The notes under the pieces were generated by a model. It saw only the letters and a list, made by a program, of their open reading frames with translations, was not told where the DNA came from and did no database searches. Shown here piece after piece: positions 6,413 through 9,111 of a stretch of DNA of 9,111 nt (position 1 is its first letter; each line of letters opens with the position of its first letter). Position numbers and translations under genes: made by a program. Origin of the DNA: Desulfobacterales bacterium (GTDB taxonomy: Bacteria > Desulfobacterota > DSM-4660 > Desulfatiglandales > Desulfatiglandaceae); assembly GCA_021107495.1 (NCBI GenBank), contig JAIOSR010000463.1, positions 1-9,111 of the forward strand, in the 5' to 3' direction.

Positions 6413-6442
6413 ATGATATCCTTAAATTTAAGCACTTTGCAA
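6413..6442 (-). promoter_or_regulatory. Promoter of the Fur-FeoA gene with palindrome in the spacer
   Basis: On the - strand, TTGCAA (6437-6442) as -35 and TATCAT (6413-6418) as -10 are separated by 18 bases. The -10 matches the sigma-70 consensus at 5 of 6 positions and the -35 at 4 of 6. The spacer contains the perfect 12-bp palindrome CTTAAATTTAAG (6421-6432), the position where a repressor would block polymerase. The predicted transcript would have a leader of about 125 bases. This is a pattern match only. Confidence 0.45.
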
Positions 6443-6448
6443 TCTCTT

Positions 6449-6487
6449 ATCAAGTTATAAAATTTTTTCACTATTTTATAACTTGAT
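6449..6487 (-). terminator. 15-bp perfect stem-loop after the metallo-hydrolase gene
   Basis: ATCAAGTTATAAAAT (6449-6463) and ATTTTATAACTTGAT (6473-6487) are exact inverted repeats around a 9-base loop. On the - strand it begins 6 bases after the hydrolase TAG and ends 6 bases before the -35 of the Fur-FeoA promoter, as expected of a terminator between two same-direction genes. It is AT-rich and has no T-run after the stem, so it is not a textbook intrinsic terminator. It could instead stabilise a 3' end or bind a protein. Confidence 0.5.
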
Positions 6488-6493
6488 GACCGG

Positions 6494-7381
6494 CTATTTA
6501 CCCTCCTCCTTAAAGAACCCAACAAAACCTTTGACGGAATTGGCCATGAAAAACCTTTCCCTTTTTCGAGTGTCAGGGTCCATTTGACCGAATGCCACCA
6601 GGTTCGGGTCCTTTTCAAGTAAAATTTCGATGCATCCGTTTATGAGGTCTTCATCATCCATCTGTCCACCGGCCGCACAATCATATATTATTTCCTTCCA
6701 TTGAATCAGTTGTTCGCGGGATATTTCCAATAAACGGTGGGAGCTTTCAGCCTCTCCGAAGTGAGCAAAATAGATGGGCTGGTCCTTCAGGGCCAGCAAA
6801 CGGTCAACACTTTTCATGCACACATCGAAAAAAAATCTCGGGGGGGTCGAAGGACGGATGTATTCATCACCATTTATGGGGATACAGATACCACCTGCCT
6901 CACCTGCAAAAAGCCGGTTTTCAAGACTGAAACTCAAGTGATGAATAGCATGACCCGGCGTTTCCACAACCAGAAGGTCTTTCAAGTCATTTTCCGTGTG
7001 CGGAATCAACCTCTCTTTGGGAACGGGCCTTGGAGGGCCGTACATCTCCGCAATTTTCCCAAGCACCTTCAGGCTGCCCTCCCAGAGCATTGAAGGATCG
7101 ACAAGATATTTAATTGCCTTCTCATGACACATGACCTTTGACATTGGGTAATGATCCAGCAGGTCAGCCAATCCCCCGGCATGGTCAATGTGTATATGGG
7201 TTAGAAGGATTAAATCCACCCTATCCAAGCCTAAAGAGACCAGGGAGTCAATCAACCGGGCAGCAGTATTAGCCGGACCCACGTCAATCAAGATATTGAC
7301 ATCACCCTGACAGACCCAGGATCCGAAAAAAGAATCAAACCCCGGCACATCCTGTTTGATTTCGACCAGTTCAACATTCAT
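6494..7381 (-). CDS. Metallo-beta-lactamase-fold metal-dependent hydrolase
   Basis: A 295-residue MBL-fold protein without a signal peptide, so cytoplasmic. The metal motif THIHIDHAGG spans 61-70 (His62, His64, Asp66, His67). The next ligands are His144 in TPGHA and His207 in YFAHFG. At the position normally occupied by the bridging aspartate (LFxGD) it has Glu161 (LFAGEAGG). The C-terminal third (from about 215) is helical and family-specific. The overall pattern resembles the glyoxalase II/RNase Z-like group of general hydrolases, and the substrate cannot be told. The ATG at 7381 has no strong Shine-Dalgarno. TTGAAT-17-TATGAA (7389-7417 on the - strand) could give a nearly leaderless transcript. 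It is apparently a single-gene unit between the TIGR03790-like gene and the Fur-FeoA gene. Confidence 0.85.
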   Translation of the reverse strand: MNVELVEIKQDVPGFDSFFGSWVCQGDVNILIDVGPANTAARLIDSLVSLGLDRVDLILLTHIHIDHAGGLADLLDHYPMSKVMCHEKAIKYLVDPSMLWEGSLKVLGKIAEMYGPPRPVPKERLIPHTENDLKDLLVVETPGHAIHHLSFSLENRLFAGEAGGICIPINGDEYIRPSTPPRFFFDVCMKSVDRLLALKDQPIYFAHFGEAESSHRLLEISREQLIQWKEIIYDCAAGGQMDDEDLINGCIEILLEKDPNLVAFGQMDPDTRKRERFFMANSVKGFVGFFKEEGK

Positions 7382-7521
7382 TTTTATTTCATACCTAAGA
7401 CGTGTTGTTTATTCAAAATTAGAGACAAGCCGTCTTCTTTCATTAGTTAGTGTCCATCCGGAAACAACCAATCTCCGGATCCCCATGTACATTTTGAGCG
7501 TACATTCATGCCGCCGTTTTT

Positions 7522-7539
7522 CTCTGTGTCCTCTGTGTC
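7522..7539. repeat. Tandem CTCTGTGTC repeat, remnant of a dispersed intergenic repeat
   Basis: Two exact head-to-tail copies of CTCTGTGTC (7522-7530, 7531-7539). The surrounding stretch (TTTTTCTCTGTGTC... and, on the other strand, GAGACACAGAGGACACAGAG) is the kind of CACAGAG repeat I recall as widespread between genes in deltaproteobacteria and some other bacteria, often misread as a small protein with a HRGHRE motif. The matching - strand ORF (7409-7594) contains that motif and is not accepted as a gene. Confidence 0.6.
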
Positions 7540-7590
7540 TCAAGCAAAGCGGGTGGCAAAATCGTTTTTCGACCACATACAAGGATAAAT

Positions 7591-8871
7591 TCAATTTGCG
7601 TCATTTTTAAACGGCCTGTAAAGCGGATCTCCGATAAGCACCATCTGCCAGGACAAAAAAGGTTTTGACAGGGCATAGCATTCAGCTAAGGTCAGCCGGC
7701 CCTCAAAAAGAAGCCCGAAAAAGATCTCCGGTATTGGAAATGCCTGCACATATGGCTCGTTTACAGGTCCCAGGGTAGCAGCTACTCCCTTTTCCAGCAT
7801 CATCTTGCACCAGACTCGGCTCCCTTTCCTTTTTAATGTGGAACACTCACTACTTGCAATATGATACCCGACCGAACCGGGTTGCCAATCAAAGGCATCC
7901 ACATACCGGGCCAAGCTGTACCAACCGCAATAAATTGCCGCGCCAGGGCACTCGCCCGGCTGGAAGAGTTCGGATTTATTATTCACAACTACGGGCATTC
8001 GCCCGGTTTTTTCAATGTGATCGGCCGCCAGATATAGAGAGTGGTCATAGGGCTTATACCCGGAGCGGGTTTTGCCCCTCTTCTCCCCCTTTGGTCTGGG
8101 ATAGCGCGCATCAAAATAGGCCGTGCCTTTGAGCCCGGTTTTCTCCGTTGAAATACTGTCGTCAATGATCCTGTGAACGATTTCAGCCGAAGGTCCGTCC
8201 AGCCTGCAGACCATCAATGCCTTTCGAGGCATATTCTTGATCCTCTTCCCGCGATACCCTAAAAAATAGGGGTTCGGCACCCATCCGGACAGTTCGTAAT
8301 TTTGCTCCAGAACTAAGGCAATCTCAGAATCTAAGGAGGACCTCGCATCCTTTTTGCTCAAAACGGAAATAATCTTTTTAACGCCTTTTATTTCGGACTT
8401 GATAACTTTGATCTGCTCTGTCTCGTTGGCCGGAACCGCCATTACTTGTTCTGTAAGATTGTCTTTCCTTACCTCCAGCCTGTTCAGTTCCCTTTTTTCT
8501 TCTTTGGATATTACCGGTGGCGCTAATTTCAAAGGAAGCCCGTACATAACCAGAATGCAGCGAATGACGCCCATGGGGTCTTTGTCTTTGAGAAAATTCC
8601 TAAGTGGCTCAACTACCTTCTTTTCATAATCCTCTCGTTCGCACCATTCCTTATCGGTGATCCAGAGTTGAATCAGATGATCCTCCGGAATGCCCCTCTT
8701 TTCCATATAGTATTTGGCCAACCCCACACTCCGCGAGGCGTTTCTATTGGCTAATACCACAATTTCGTGCGGCTCTAATGCCCAACAGGGTAATGCCAAT
8801 AAAAACACTGCACCTGACAATAAAAGAACAGATAAGCTCAAAAATCTTGAAAAATACGTCCTTTCCATCAT
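7591..8871 (-). CDS. TIGR03790-like secreted protein
   Basis: A 426-residue exported protein from the ATG at 8871. A GTG at 8898 (AGGA four bases before it) would add nine residues and is a real alternative. I prefer 8871 because it gives a compact signal peptide: basic MMERTYFSRF, a hydrophobic core LSVLLLSGAVFLLAL, and probable cleavage after PCWA (residue 31). The mature protein opens EIVVLANRNASRSVGLAKYYMEKRGIP and has VMYGLPLKL, a charged, possibly coiled insertion (about 122-175), GWYS and GDPLYRPF near the end. This arrangement matches my memory of the uncharacterised family TIGR03790. The final ~110 residues (YCGWYS, then SSECS, then VAATLGPVNEP, then IGDP) recall the end of gingipain-type C25 peptidases, suggesting a caspase-like fold. 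That is inference, and no activity is claimed. It stands alone with its own promoter. Confidence 0.82.
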   Translation of the reverse strand: MMERTYFSRFLSLSVLLLSGAVFLLALPCWALEPHEIVVLANRNASRSVGLAKYYMEKRGIPEDHLIQLWITDKEWCEREDYEKKVVEPLRNFLKDKDPMGVIRCILVMYGLPLKLAPPVISKEEKRELNRLEVRKDNLTEQVMAVPANETEQIKVIKSEIKGVKKIISVLSKKDARSSLDSEIALVLEQNYELSGWVPNPYFLGYRGKRIKNMPRKALMVCRLDGPSAEIVHRIIDDSISTEKTGLKGTAYFDARYPRPKGEKRGKTRSGYKPYDHSLYLAADHIEKTGRMPVVVNNKSELFQPGECPGAAIYCGWYSLARYVDAFDWQPGSVGYHIASSECSTLKRKGSRVWCKMMLEKGVAATLGPVNEPYVQAFPIPEIFFGLLFEGRLTLAECYALSKPFLSWQMVLIGDPLYRPFKNDAN

Positions 8872-8947
8872 CTTCTGAAAGACCACCTTTATTTCCACAT
8901 TATCCTACCGGTGTCTATCTGCCCGCTACTGTGTCATGATAGTTCTT

Positions 8948-8976
8948 TTCATATCTGATGATCGTTTCTATGGCAA
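8948..8976 (-). promoter_or_regulatory. Sigma-70-like promoter for the TIGR03790-like gene
   Basis: On the - strand, TTGCCA (8971-8976, 5 of 6 to consensus) and TATGAA (8948-8953, 4 of 6) are separated by exactly 17 bases. Transcription would start near 8941, about 45-70 bases before either candidate start codon. Its -35 overlaps the outer arm of the nested inverted repeat at 8973-9043. Confidence 0.4.
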
Positions 8977-9043
8977 GATGTATTAATATTCTTTTGCATG
9001 GTCCCACGACCAGTTACCAGTCGTGTTTTCTGCAAAATCTTGC
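8973..9043. repeat. Nested inverted-repeat (stem-loop) structure
   Basis: Three nested arms: GCAAGAT/ATCTTGC (8973-8979, 9037-9043), TTTGCA/TGCAAA (8993-8998, 9031-9036) and CACGAC/GTCGTG (9005-9010, 9020-9025) around a 9-base loop. Together they fold into one bulged hairpin of about 71 bases. The inner stem is followed by TTTT on the + strand, so it could act as a weak + strand terminator, but no + strand gene ends here. No gene is seen in 8899-9111. Confidence 0.4.
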
Positions 9044-9111
9044 TGCCCGGGATTCAATCCCCAGAGAATAGCAGATACGAGAGACCTTTCATAATTTAGG
9101 TAATAAATACA

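Noticed and set aside
7409..7594. 61-codon - strand ORF containing HRGHRE
   Set aside because: It is a translation of the CTCTGTGTC repeat, a common spurious ORF. No other coding evidence.
9045..9065. tRNA T-arm-like GGGATTCAATCCC
   Set aside because: The TTCAATC loop resembles a T-loop, but the closing pair is A-C and no D-arm, anticodon arm or acceptor stem can be built around it. It is not a tRNA or a convincing att site.
1..9111. CRISPR array, rRNA, integrase or defence system
   Set aside because: No regularly spaced repeats, no rRNA-like sequence, and no recombinase, nuclease or toxin-antitoxin gene was seen on either strand.

Overview
This window looks like a chromosomal segment of an anaerobic, hydrogenase-containing bacterium. 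A sulfate-reducer-type Thermodesulfobacteriota (former Deltaproteobacteria, Desulfobacterales-like) is my best guess. The reasons are a [NiFe]-hydrogenase maturation operon, a Fur-FeoA fusion, a TIGR03790-type secreted protein, and two kinds of dispersed intergenic repeat I associate with that group. The assignment is inference, because no rRNA or other marker gene is present.

Left part, + strand (1-4635). The tail of an unrecognised gene (1-153) is followed by hypA, hypB, hypF and hypD, tightly packed and almost certainly one transcript. HypA and HypB insert nickel. HypF makes the carbamoyl-derived cyanide precursor, and HypD is the Fe-S scaffold on which Fe(CN)2CO is built. hypC and hypE, the obligate partners of HypD and HypF, are absent: hypF and hypD overlap by 14 bases, and nothing resembling hypE follows hypD. 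hypF carries a single-base deletion near 1395. Restoring one base gives an intact protein of about 768 residues with canonical zinc-finger spacing. A 20-codon ORF fits exactly into the hypA-hypB gap.

Middle (4636-5530). A roughly 155-bp MITE-like palindromic element sits between hypD and an orphan Kdo/WaaP-like small kinase. Its 13-bp terminal inverted repeats are perfect, and it is bracketed by a perfect 13-bp direct repeat that contains the kinase start codon. The duplicated starts lie exactly 56 codons apart in one open frame, and the only good Shine-Dalgarno sequence for the kinase lies in the end of the element.

Right part, - strand (5565-8898). Three separately spaced genes read leftward: a TIGR03790-like secreted protein with a signal peptide, an orphan metallo-beta-lactamase-fold hydrolase, and a Fur-family regulator fused to a C-terminal FeoA/SH3-like domain. 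The Fur-FeoA gene has a convincing promoter whose -35/-10 spacer contains a perfect 12-bp palindrome, a candidate operator. A 15-bp perfect stem-loop separates it from the hydrolase gene. The hydrolase-TIGR03790 gap carries a tandem CTCTGTGTC repeat remnant. The right edge (8899-9111) has no gene, but holds a promoter candidate and a nested inverted-repeat structure.
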